Shown: positions 1 through 5,846 of the stretch, piece by piece
Numbering within the stretch: position 1 is the first letter of the stretch
Layout: each line of letters begins with the position of its first letter
Assembly: GCA_023356515.1 (NCBI GenBank)
Contig: JAKQYG010000133.1
Location: 1 to 9,376 of the forward strand
Length of the DNA: 9,376 bases
Direction: 5' to 3'
Source: Trichodesmium sp. MAG_R04
Lineage (GTDB): Bacteria; Cyanobacteriota; Cyanobacteriia; Cyanobacteriales; Microcoleaceae
Notes under the pieces: generated by a model
Told to the model about the DNA's origin: nothing
Database searches by the model: none
What the model saw: only the letters and a program-made list of their open reading frames with translations
Position numbers and translations under genes: made by a program

Positions 1-133
1 TAGGTGTTAGGTTTTAGGTTTTAGGTTTTAGGTTTTAGGTGTTAGGTTTTAGGTCTTAGGTGTTAGGTTTTAGGTGTTAGGTATTAGGTATTAGGTATTA
101 GGTTTTAGGCTTTAGGTGTTAGGTTTTAGGTTA
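1..133. repeat. Heptanucleotide tandem array, consensus TAGGTNT, at least 19 units
   Basis: Nineteen uninterrupted 7-bp units can be read in phase from base 1. The array is cut by the window edge, so its true length is unknown. TAGG is invariant in all units. Nearly all variation falls on the sixth position, where all four bases occur (T most often, then G, A and C). Unit 16 is TAGGCTT and the last unit is TAGGTTA. Because TAG (plus strand) and TAA (minus strand) recur every 7 bp, every frame is closed within about 21 bp and the array cannot be coding. Such short tandemly repeated heptamers are a known feature of filamentous cyanobacterial spacers; their role is not established. Confidence 0.95.
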
Positions 134-280
134 GAAAAATTAACAACCAGAAAACAAGTATCAATGTGCTTCTGGGAGCGATCGCCAAACTCTCCCCAAA
201 ATTATCCCTGGAGCCGTAGCATTATCATAATTTGGCCATTGCTTCAGGAGCGATCGCTAATCTTACAGCACTTGACTTTG
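134..280. other. Non-coding spacer with two HIP1 octamers
   Basis: No convincing reading frame lies between the heptamer array and the broken gene that follows. Two exact GCGATCGC palindromes lie at 178-185 and 250-257, both preceded by GGA. HIP1 is over-represented across most cyanobacterial genomes and is not specific to this locus. Confidence 0.6.
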
Positions 281-697
281 TTATAAGGTACGCCTACGGG
301 AGCAAGAGGCTTGCACTACATAATTTTTACTATTTACCTTATTAATAAGATAGTGACGATTTTCTACCGAAAAAATATTCCAAAAACACTCAATAACATT
401 AGCCAATTTCTCGATATTATCCACATACTTATTTATATCTATCGGCATATTATATTTTAATTTAATTTCTGTATTAATTGCCTCTAAATATTTCCTTATA
501 GCCTCCATCATTTCCTGTGAAATTTCCTCTAAAATTTGACCTTTAAGAGCAGCAAACTCTTGCAAAAAATTCTGTATTTTATCTGTTAATGAATTAGGGG
601 AAAGATAATTTTTTAAAAAAGATTTTAGTTTTTATATATTATCTCCTGTTTCTTTAAGATTCTCTTTTTCTTGTTCTGATAATAGTCTATTAAGCAT
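281..697 (-). pseudogene. Hypothetical protein gene interrupted by an in-frame TAA
   Basis: An ATG at 697 is preceded by AGGA (706-709) at 8-nt spacing. It opens a frame of 21 codons (MLNRLLSEQEKENLKETGDNI) that stops at TAA (632-634). The same frame then stays open for 116 more codons to the TAA at 281-283. The downstream part has similar character (charged, Lys/Glu/Ile/Asn-rich, probably helical, no membrane segment). A TTG at 565 could start a 94-residue remnant, but the better start and ribosome binding site lie upstream of the stop. I read this as a gene of about 138 codons broken by one nonsense change. The last ~11 residues (VQASCSRRRTL) are encoded by a small dispersed repeat, so the original 3' end is probably lost too. 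I do not recognise the family. A sequencing error at the TAA is the main alternative. Confidence 0.55.
287..316. repeat. Small GC-rich dispersed repeat with hairpin
   Basis: A GC-rich patch in an AT-rich neighbourhood contains the perfect hairpin GCAAG-AGG-CTTGC (302-314) next to ACGCCTACGGGAGC. Its wording (CTCCCGTAGGCGTA on the other strand) resembles small interspersed repeats that I recall from filamentous cyanobacterial genomes. It forms the 3' end of the broken gene on the minus strand, which suggests insertion into, or replacement of, the original coding end. No second full copy lies in this window. Confidence 0.45.
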
Positions 698-705
698 CTT
701 ATTTA

Positions 706-709
706 TCCT
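706..709 (-). promoter_or_regulatory. Shine-Dalgarno AGGA for the interrupted gene
   Basis: AGGA on the minus strand lies 8 nt upstream of the ATG at 697. It favours 697 over the internal TTG at 565 as the original start. The 101-bp stretch 698-798 lies between this start and the divergent methyltransferase start, so it must hold both promoters; I could not assign -10/-35 boxes with confidence. Confidence 0.45.
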
Positions 710-798
710 ACAAATTAGATATTTTAGAACTATTATTGCTATATTCAGATTGTCACCTTATGTGAATCTTTGTATTAGTTTTATAGAGCAGATGTACC

Positions 799-1758
799 AT
801 GGATAAAAAAATTAAACCAGACTGGGCCGGAGAAGATTTGCTTTCTCGATTTGTTAACCTCTTAATCCAGACGAAGCCAATTTATAATGTGATGAAAAGC
901 CAAGCTAGGCAAGTGCTGATTAAAACTGCCGAAAAAAAAGGTATTTCCTGGCGACAAAACTACCGAGAACTAGAAGTATCGGGAGCCAAAGAGCTACTTG
1001 AAACAATGACTAATTCTCTTGTGGTATATCCCGACTACTACAAAGTACCTTTCCACGCCTATGAAGAGGGCAATTTGTGTTGGCAGGCTGCTTTTGAAGC
1101 ATCGGCCGCTACTAGAGCGATGGCTCTGCGAATTTGGCCTCAAGAAAATATCAGTTGGCAAACGGCACAGGATCGATTGCGATCTAGTTTTCAAGGGGTA
1201 ATTACAGAATACGCCCCCCGAACTGTCAGAGATATCCTTGATATTGGCTGCTCAGTGGGAATTTCTACTTTAACAATTCATCGCTACTATCAGCATAAGC
1301 AAGGTAAGAATGTCCGGACTGTAGGGTTGGATCTGTCTCCTTATATGCTGGCAGTCGCTAGGATTTTGGATGTTAATGAAGAAATATCCCATTGGATACA
1401 CGCTAAAGGGGAAAAAACTGATTTTGCCGATAATTCATTTGACCTGGTAACTTTACAATTTATCATCCACGAATTGCCGCGCCAAGCAACTAAAGAAATT
1501 TTCCAAGAGGCACTGCGAATTCTGCGACCCGGTGGTTGTTTGGCAGTGGTAGATAATAACCCTGCTTCCCCAGTAATTCAGAATCTCCCGGCTGCGCTGT
1601 TCTTACTAATGAAAAGTACAGAACCTTGGAGTGATGATTATTATACTTTTGATGTAGAAGTAGCAATGCAAGAAATTGGTTTTGAGTACAAGACTACAGT
1701 GGCTAGTGATCCTCGTCATCGTACTATTATTGCTATCAAGCCTACAGGAGATTTATAG
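799..1758 (+). CDS. Class I SAM-dependent methyltransferase
   Basis: The 319-residue product is a soluble S-adenosylmethionine-dependent methyltransferase of the Rossmann-like (Methyltransf_11/UbiE-like) class. Motif I is LDIGCSVG (147-154), the SAM-binding loop. The acidic end of strand 2 is at GLDLS (176-180, Asp178). The post-I region is FDLVTLQFIIHELP (214-227), and the motif III-like segment is RILRPGGCLAVVD (240-252). About 140 residues precede the catalytic domain, with no signal peptide or membrane segment; these and the C-terminal ~65 residues probably decide the substrate, which cannot be told from sequence. The ATG at 799 has only a weak purine stretch (GAG) upstream. An out-of-frame ATG lies 7 nt before it. 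The gene stands alone on the plus strand, divergent from the broken gene and convergent with the mrp operon. Family is confident, acceptor unknown. Confidence 0.9.
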   Translation: MDKKIKPDWAGEDLLSRFVNLLIQTKPIYNVMKSQARQVLIKTAEKKGISWRQNYRELEVSGAKELLETMTNSLVVYPDYYKVPFHAYEEGNLCWQAAFEASAATRAMALRIWPQENISWQTAQDRLRSSFQGVITEYAPRTVRDILDIGCSVGISTLTIHRYYQHKQGKNVRTVGLDLSPYMLAVARILDVNEEISHWIHAKGEKTDFADNSFDLVTLQFIIHELPRQATKEIFQEALRILRPGGCLAVVDNNPASPVIQNLPAALFLLMKSTEPWSDDYYTFDVEVAMQEIGFEYKTTVASDPRHRTIIAIKPTGDL

Positions 1759-2040
1759 TAGTCGAAGGCAAAGCCGCGGACATAGCTAAATGCTCAAACT
1801 TAGTTAGAGATTACTTCTGAGTTCTTCCCATTTTAGTTAAAAGAAAGTTTACCGTTAAGGAGATGAAGGAGGAAGAGAATCAATATTTGCTTAGGCAAAA
1901 TAATGATTTTTTCCTTTTTCTTCTGCGATATTGGCAGGAATTGAAACTGCTACATATATTGTCACTAATCATATACGCGGAATGTGTAAGCTACATTAAT
2001 TTCCAGTAATAAATGCATTCTATTGCACCATTACCAACCT
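1759..2040. other. Convergent spacer between methyltransferase and mrpB
   Basis: This 282-bp stretch separates the 3' ends of two converging units. It starts with a GC-richer patch (1762-1786) that looks like a decayed dispersed repeat. At 1886-1912 there is a weak 5-bp hairpin, TTTGC-TTAG-GCAAA, followed about 7 nt later by six T, a poor candidate terminator for the plus-strand gene. A 48-codon open frame at 1863-2009 is treated as doubtful. I see no good terminator for the mrp operon in the minus direction. Confidence 0.4.
1886..1912 (+). terminator. Weak candidate terminator after the methyltransferase
   Basis: The stem TTTGC/GCAAA with loop TTAG is followed by AATAATGA and then six T. 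The stem is short and the T-run is displaced, so it is below the usual standard for an intrinsic terminator. It lies about 130 bp after the stop codon. Confidence 0.2.
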
Positions 2041-2703
2041 TCACAACAACCCTCGATAACGAATAAACAACAAAATAACCGCCCACGAACCCAAAGCCAC
2101 CTTTATTGCCACCAAAATATTTAAGATCGGAATAATTCCCCCACTAACCAACTCCCCAAATTCTCCTTGTGGTAACTCCCATCCCATTAAAGTGATCACT
2201 GCCAATACAATAAATATTAAAACAGAAATCTTTTCCCAGGTAGCAGCATTCCATTTTTTATATATTTCCTCCATCTGTTCCCGTGATGAAGTAATAGCAA
2301 TTAAACCAATAGCAGTTCCTCCTGCCACCCCAGCAGCAAAACCACCCCCCGGACTCAGATGTCCTCTAATTGCCAACTCAATACTCACCAAAGCAGAAAT
2401 AGTCGCCCCCAAACGTGCCAAAACTCTCGAAGGGCGATCGCTAAATCGATAAACCTTTTCAGTAGGTTGTTCATTCGCCAATAAAAAACGGACACCCAAA
2501 ATAGCGATCGTAAAAACCACCACCTCAAAAATTGTATCATAGAGTCTATTTCTCAAAATGATACCAGAAACCACATTAGGTACCCCACTATCAGCAACTA
2601 TTGATCCAACAATAGAAATTTCATCCCCTTCTGCCATCGGGTCAGGCATAATTAGCACCTTAACAAACAAAGCTATTCCCGCTAAAAAATAAACCCATTT
2701 CAT
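2041..2703 (-). CDS. mrpB: Mrp antiporter subunit B with N-terminal MbhE-like segment
   Basis: This 220-residue integral membrane subunit belongs to the Mrp Na+/H+ antiporter. The MnhB/MrpB domain fills about 95-215 and carries the family signature GHLSPGGGFAAGV (114-126). Residues about 40-78 (NVVSGIILRNRLYDTIFEVV, then FTIAILGV) match the pattern of the MbhE domain, which in classical systems forms the C-terminal end of MrpA; the conserved DT..E is at 56-60. This is therefore a fusion of a MrpA fragment to MrpB, as in split-MrpA operons. Five to six membrane segments are visible, the first at 3-19. The ATG overlaps the stop of the preceding gene by one base (TAATG), with GGGGA upstream as a plausible ribosome binding site. 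It is the last gene of the operon. Confidence 0.9.
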   Translation of the reverse strand: MKWVYFLAGIALFVKVLIMPDPMAEGDEISIVGSIVADSGVPNVVSGIILRNRLYDTIFEVVVFTIAILGVRFLLANEQPTEKVYRFSDRPSRVLARLGATISALVSIELAIRGHLSPGGGFAAGVAGGTAIGLIAITSSREQMEEIYKKWNAATWEKISVLIFIVLAVITLMGWELPQGEFGELVSGGIIPILNILVAIKVALGSWAVILLFIRYRGLL

Positions 2704-3263
2704 TAATCTTTTTCCCCAAAACTATTTACAGCTATATACTTCACAGTTATTTCCGGTGAAGTTAACTCTTTTTGCATAATTTCAAATAGACGATAAACCC
2801 TAATAACAGTCTGATAAATTGGCTTACCCTCTAGTTTTAATTCCTCCGGTTGACTGCAAATAGCATGAACTTCTTTTGCTAGCAAGCCCCCCTCCAAAGC
2901 CTCTCGAGTTGGATATTCCACCAATTCCAAACGCAAATAATATTGATAAACAATTTTTCTCAAATTAGCGATGACTTCCTCAAAATAACCCTCAGTTTCT
3001 ACTTCAACCCCCTTAAGTATTCCCAAACGCATTACCAAAGAAGAACGAACAGCAATCACATAAAGAGTAACAGCCAACATCGTTCCAACTAAAGCTTCAG
3101 TCAAAGCTACATCCGCAGCGCCTAAAACTGAATAAACTAATGCCGCTACAGCCCCTAAAATAGCTCGAATAATAATAGCATTATAAGGACTAACTTGGAC
3201 TAATAACATCAAAGCAGCCAAAGGCAACAGGGCGACAATAATATAAACATAAATATCAATCAT
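2703..3263 (-). CDS. mrpA: Mrp antiporter DUF4040 (MrpA C-terminal/MbhD-like) subunit with soluble tail
   Basis: The 186-residue protein corresponds to only the DUF4040/MbhD portion of MrpA. Three membrane helices (about 5-22, 29-47 and 54-73) include the signature GAADVALTEALVGTMLAVT (48-66). The large antiporter-like N-terminal domain of classical MrpA is absent; in cyanobacterial mrp operons this short protein is the one called MrpA. Residues about 80-186 form a charged, probably cytoplasmic tail (LKGVEVETEGYFEEVIANLR and onward), which I do not recognise as a named domain. The start lies 4 bp after the mrpG stop, with AAAAG as the only purine lead, formed by a heptamer repeat. The stop overlaps the mrpB start by one base. 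The symbol is used in the cyanobacterial sense. Confidence 0.82.
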   Translation of the reverse strand: MIDIYVYIIVALLPLAALMLLVQVSPYNAIIIRAILGAVAALVYSVLGAADVALTEALVGTMLAVTLYVIAVRSSLVMRLGILKGVEVETEGYFEEVIANLRKIVYQYYLRLELVEYPTREALEGGLLAKEVHAICSQPEELKLEGKPIYQTVIRVYRLFEIMQKELTSPEITVKYIAVNSFGEKD

Positions 3264-3264
3264 T

Positions 3265-3288
3265 CTTTTAACTTTTAACTTTTAACTT
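3265..3288. repeat. Heptamer repeat CTTTTAA x3 across the mrpG stop codon
   Basis: Three exact CTTTTAA units (3265-3271, 3272-3278, 3279-3285) plus a partial fourth overlap the end of mrpG. Read on the minus strand they encode its terminal KLKVKS and stop, and they also supply the purine lead of the next gene. Unit length is again 7 bp, as in the array at the left end. Confidence 0.8.
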
Positions 3289-3558
3289 CCGCGTATCAGA
3301 GCTAGAGCAATATGCCAAAACATATCCTAAAACCGTATTCCAAATTGCTAAAGTAATAATTGCTAACAGTAACAACGGCCATTCATTAGGTATTTTCAGC
3401 AATAAACCAACAATAATACTCATAGAACCCAGAGTATCAGCCACCGAAAGACTATGGAGCTTAAATAAAACCGATCTCTTACCAAGCAGAGGAAATGTTC
3501 CCCAAAACCAGAATATAATCCCAATAACCATGAAAATATAACTAAAAATATCAATCAT
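3268..3558 (-). CDS. mrpG: Mrp Na+/H+ antiporter subunit G
   Basis: The 96-residue small membrane subunit of the Mrp complex has three predicted helices (about 4-22, 39-55 and 61-83). The signature LFKLHSLSVADTLGS (31-45) matches the conserved KLH...ADTLG of MrpG/PhaG proteins; the preceding LLGKRSVL also fits. The ATG overlaps the mrpF stop by 4 bp (ATGA), indicating translational coupling. The C-terminal KLKVKS is encoded by a tandem heptamer, so the protein end may vary among strains with repeat number. It should assemble with MrpE, MrpF and the DUF4040 subunit. Confidence 0.88.
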   Translation of the reverse strand: MIDIFSYIFMVIGIIFWFWGTFPLLGKRSVLFKLHSLSVADTLGSMSIIVGLLLKIPNEWPLLLLAIITLAIWNTVLGYVLAYCSSSDTRKLKVKS

Positions 3559-3806
3559 ACTTCGTTTAACCTTTTAATTAAATGTGCCAGTAACATTAAC
3601 CCCGCATTACCCACACTCAGAATAATTACTGCAACTACCCCAATAGACCGATCATCCCGTAAAACCGACATAACCAACATCATAATTGAAGTTTTAGTAG
3701 CAATACTAGCAAAAGCCAGCATTTTCTGCCAAATGTCATTATCCTGCCAAGCCTCATAAATAGGTATAAGCAAAGCCAAAATCATAGTAATCAAAATATA
3801 ATTCAT
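3555..3806 (-). CDS. mrpF: Mrp Na+/H+ antiporter subunit F (divergent)
   Basis: The 83-residue protein has three predicted membrane helices (about 2-16, 31-47 and 56-77). Size, topology and position between mrpE and mrpG identify it as MrpF/PhaF. The usual signature is weak: the GP..DRV.ALD stretch of typical MrpF appears here as QDNDIWQKMLAFASIATK (21-38), lacking the expected Arg and Asp. Assignment therefore rests mostly on context. GAGGA five bases before the ATG is the clearest ribosome binding site in the operon. The start overlaps the mrpE stop by 4 bp and the stop overlaps the mrpG start by 4 bp. Confidence 0.8.
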   Translation of the reverse strand: MNYILITMILALLIPIYEAWQDNDIWQKMLAFASIATKTSIMMLVMSVLRDDRSIGVVAVIILSVGNAGLMLLAHLIKRLNEV

Positions 3807-4198
3807 TTTTTCCTCTTCCGTTCCACTCGGTGTACCTCATACCACCCCTCTTCATGATATTTCAAGACAACAGTTTTGGGAGTAAAAGTAATCAAAAATA
3901 TATCAAGAAATATTAATCCAGGCGTTCGTCGAGGTTTAACAACTTCCGAAACCACAACTGTATCATTATGGGGACGAACCATAATTTGTATTGCTTCAAT
4001 ATAAGCTTGGGGAATGGCGACAATAATTTCCCACAATACTCGCAACCAATCATTTAATGCTCCCAGAGATGTTTTATTACGAGGTAATAACAAAGCAATA
4101 CTGATACCAATCATAATATTTGCCAGACTTAAATCGGCGGTGAGTAAAAACCAAATTATCAATCTTAGTATTATATTAAAAAGGGGAGTTGCGTCCAT
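3803..4198 (-). CDS. mrpE: Mrp Na+/H+ antiporter subunit E
   Basis: The 131-residue protein has an N-terminal membrane hairpin (about 7-38, including ANIMIGISIALLLPR) and a second hydrophobic stretch (52-73). The conserved C-terminal ITFTPKTVVLKYHEEGWYEV (103-122) matches the S/T-LTPGT...V-H pattern of MrpE/PhaE. It ends in a basic tail (ERKRKK). It is somewhat shorter than many bacterial MrpE proteins (commonly near 160 residues). MrpE is generally non-catalytic but needed for complex assembly. It is separated from mrpD upstream by 193 bp containing a hairpin, yet overlaps mrpF downstream. No Shine-Dalgarno is evident before the ATG. Confidence 0.85.
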   Translation of the reverse strand: MDATPLFNIILRLIIWFLLTADLSLANIMIGISIALLLPRNKTSLGALNDWLRVLWEIIVAIPQAYIEAIQIMVRPHNDTVVVSEVVKPRRTPGLIFLDIFLITFTPKTVVLKYHEEGWYEVHRVERKRKK

Positions 4199-4391
4199 GC
4201 TATTTATTAATTAAAAATTTGTAAATTATATCATGTTATTGTACAATAATCAAATTCCAACTATAGGAAGTACAGAGATTAAAAATTAAATGTTCCCAGT
4301 GCAGGCATCTTGCCCGCTATAGGTGTACCTCACCAAAGTATAATTCCCAGTAAATCTCACTTCTAACTTCAGTAAATGATATAAGTTCTGT
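4199..4391. other. mrpD-mrpE spacer carrying a palindromic repeat
   Basis: This spacer is unusually long for the interior of an mrp operon. It contains the imperfect palindrome at 4301-4317 and otherwise AT-rich sequence with no coding frame. A separate promoter for mrpEFGAB could reside here, but I cannot identify one convincingly. Confidence 0.45.
4301..4317 (-). repeat. Palindromic repeat or hairpin in the mrp transcript
   Basis: On the minus (transcribed) strand GCGGGCA-AGA-TGCCTGC forms a 7-bp stem with one G-U pair and a 3-nt loop. The wording GCAGGCATCTTGCC resembles a small repeat that I recall as common in cyanobacterial spacers. A T-rich stretch follows about 13 nt later in the direction of transcription, too far for a classical terminator. 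It could reduce or process the transcript between mrpD and mrpE. Confidence 0.5.
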
Positions 4392-5846
4392 TCATATTAA
4401 AAAAGGCAATTGCCTCCATGCTATCCAGAAAAGTAATATTAACATTAGACTCATAAACCCAATTACATGATCAAGTTCTTCGGTCGCCCTTGATAACTTA
4501 ATCGCTAATTTCTTAAAAATATACAGATATGCAAACCAACCAATAACTATCGTTATCAATGGTTTGATAACATTTTTGAGACTATAAGCTTCATAATAAA
4601 CAGCATTTGCGACTATTAAGCCCCCAAGCAATAGTACTATTGCGCACCAAAAACCAAAGCTGACTGTAATTTTTTCCTCGTTTTTCTGGTGAGGCAAAAA
4701 AATAAATTTAGCAAAAGAAATTGCCGTTCCTAATGCTGCAATATTCATAGCAATAACCTGCCAAGGTAATAGATTTTTTGAGGTTAATACTTTTGCTCCA
4801 AAACCAGATAGTAAAGGACAACCAGAAATAGAAAAACTAGCGATCGCCAAAACCACCCAAATTTGGTTATCAATAGGGTGGTGCTGTAATTCCTTAAAAT
4901 TACGACTAGGCAAAACTCCTACAATTAAAAACAAAGCAGATTTAACTAAACCGTGAGTCAAAGCATAGAAACCTCCTACTACTGGAGCAGCAAGAACAAA
5001 GCCTAACTGAGAAATAGTATGAAATGCCAGCATCCGCTTAGCATCTTTTTCAAATACAGCAAAAAAAACTCCGAAAAGTGCCGTACTAACCCCAAAAAAT
5101 CTAACTATTGGATCAATTTCTTCTAACATCAGGGCACAACGCACTAATGGAAAAACCCCGGCCTTAATTACCACTCCCGACAACATTGCTGATACCGGAC
5201 TTTCTGATTCGGAGTGAGTTAGGGGCAACCATAACCCCGATATAAATATACCACCTTTTATCAATAATCCCAAAAATATCAGAGCGATCGCTTCTGGAGA
5301 CGCACCCCGCAGACCAGCAAAATTAAAAGAATTATGTGCTTGATATACTAAAACTGCTCCCACCAGATAAAACAGCATTGCCGTATTACTAACAAATAAA
5401 TAGCGCAACCCTACCCAAATAGATCTATCAGTACGAGAATAAGCTATCAATAGAAAAGAAGCAATACTAATTACCTCCAAAGCTACATACAAACTAATAA
5501 AATCTGCACAAATAAAACAAGCATTAACACTACCATGGAGGATCGTTGCTTGCATATAGAAAAAAGCTGTTTTCTCTGTATTCCAACAGTAAAAAATTAC
5601 TGCCGCTGTCACTATAGCATTCGTAATAATAAAAAATCCACTCAAATTATCAATAGTTAAACTAACACCAAAATTATCTAATAACTGTATATTTACTATG
5701 GAGGGATTTGCGAATATATACAAGGCATAGTCAGCCGAAATAAATGCTATTCCTAACGCCAAAAAGCGGTCTAGTTTCGGTAGCAAATAAATAATAAATC
5801 CTACAAAAAATGGTAATGCCATCCAGGCGATCGTAATATTGGTCAT
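4392..5846 (-). CDS. mrpD: Mrp Na+/H+ antiporter subunit D (NuoN/NuoM-like)
   Basis: The 484-residue polytopic protein is the ion-translocating antiporter-like subunit, related to complex I NuoL/M/N. Family landmarks are present: the helix-5 glutamate in YVALEVIS (Glu124), the helix-7 lysine in LLIKGGIF (Lys197), PVSAMLSGVVIKAGVFPLVR (217-236, Lys228), DAKRMLAFHTISQLG (268-282), ALTHGLVKSALFLIVG (295-310, His298, Lys302) and CPLLSGFGAKVL (343-354). About 13-14 membrane segments are visible. It is the only D-type gene in the operon, with 369 bp before it and 193 bp after it. No Shine-Dalgarno precedes the ATG; the leader is a degenerate T-rich heptamer run. Codon use and composition match neighbours. 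Homology to NdhD/NuoN makes misnaming as an NADH dehydrogenase subunit likely, but the context is clearly Mrp. Confidence 0.9.
   Translation of the reverse strand: MTNITIAWMALPFFVGFIIYLLPKLDRFLALGIAFISADYALYIFANPSIVNIQLLDNFGVSLTIDNLSGFFIITNAIVTAAVIFYCWNTEKTAFFYMQATILHGSVNACFICADFISLYVALEVISIASFLLIAYSRTDRSIWVGLRYLFVSNTAMLFYLVGAVLVYQAHNSFNFAGLRGASPEAIALIFLGLLIKGGIFISGLWLPLTHSESESPVSAMLSGVVIKAGVFPLVRCALMLEEIDPIVRFFGVSTALFGVFFAVFEKDAKRMLAFHTISQLGFVLAAPVVGGFYALTHGLVKSALFLIVGVLPSRNFKELQHHPIDNQIWVVLAIASFSISGCPLLSGFGAKVLTSKNLLPWQVIAMNIAALGTAISFAKFIFLPHQKNEEKITVSFGFWCAIVLLLGGLIVANAVYYEAYSLKNVIKPLITIVIGWFAYLYIFKKLAIKLSRATEELDHVIGFMSLMLILLFWIAWRQLPFLI

Noticed and set aside
1..133. Telomere-like repeat (resembles plant TTTAGGG) or CRISPR array
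   Set aside because: The context is clearly cyanobacterial and the array is internal to repeat-rich spacer DNA. Units are 7 bp without spacers, so it is not a CRISPR array; similarity to telomere repeats is coincidental.
281..565. 94-residue minus-strand protein starting at TTG 565 as an intact gene
   Set aside because: A better start with AGGA lies upstream at 697 in the same frame, separated only by one TAA, so the shorter frame is better explained as the remainder of a broken gene.
748..764. TCAC-CTTAT-GTGA as a CRP-type operator upstream of the methyltransferase
   Set aside because: The half-sites are in reversed order relative to the TGTGA-N6-TCACA consensus and the 4-bp arms are short enough to occur by chance.
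994..1201. Two overlapping short open frames (minus 994-1194, plus 1019-1201) inside the methyltransferase
   Set aside because: They lie wholly inside a well-supported gene in other frames and have no recognisable features.
2192..2452. 86-residue plus-strand open frame opposite mrpB
   Set aside because: It is antisense to a clear mrpB coding sequence; its proline/alanine-rich run is the reverse reading of the Gly-rich MnhB signature.
4014..4214. 66-residue plus-strand open frame opposite mrpE
   Set aside because: It is antisense to mrpE with no supporting start signal or motif.
4392..5846. NDH-1 complex subunit (ndhD/ndhB) or formate hydrogenlyase subunit
   Set aside because: It is homologous, but neighbours are MrpC, E, F, G, DUF4040 and MnhB proteins and no NADH dehydrogenase or hydrogenase catalytic genes are present.
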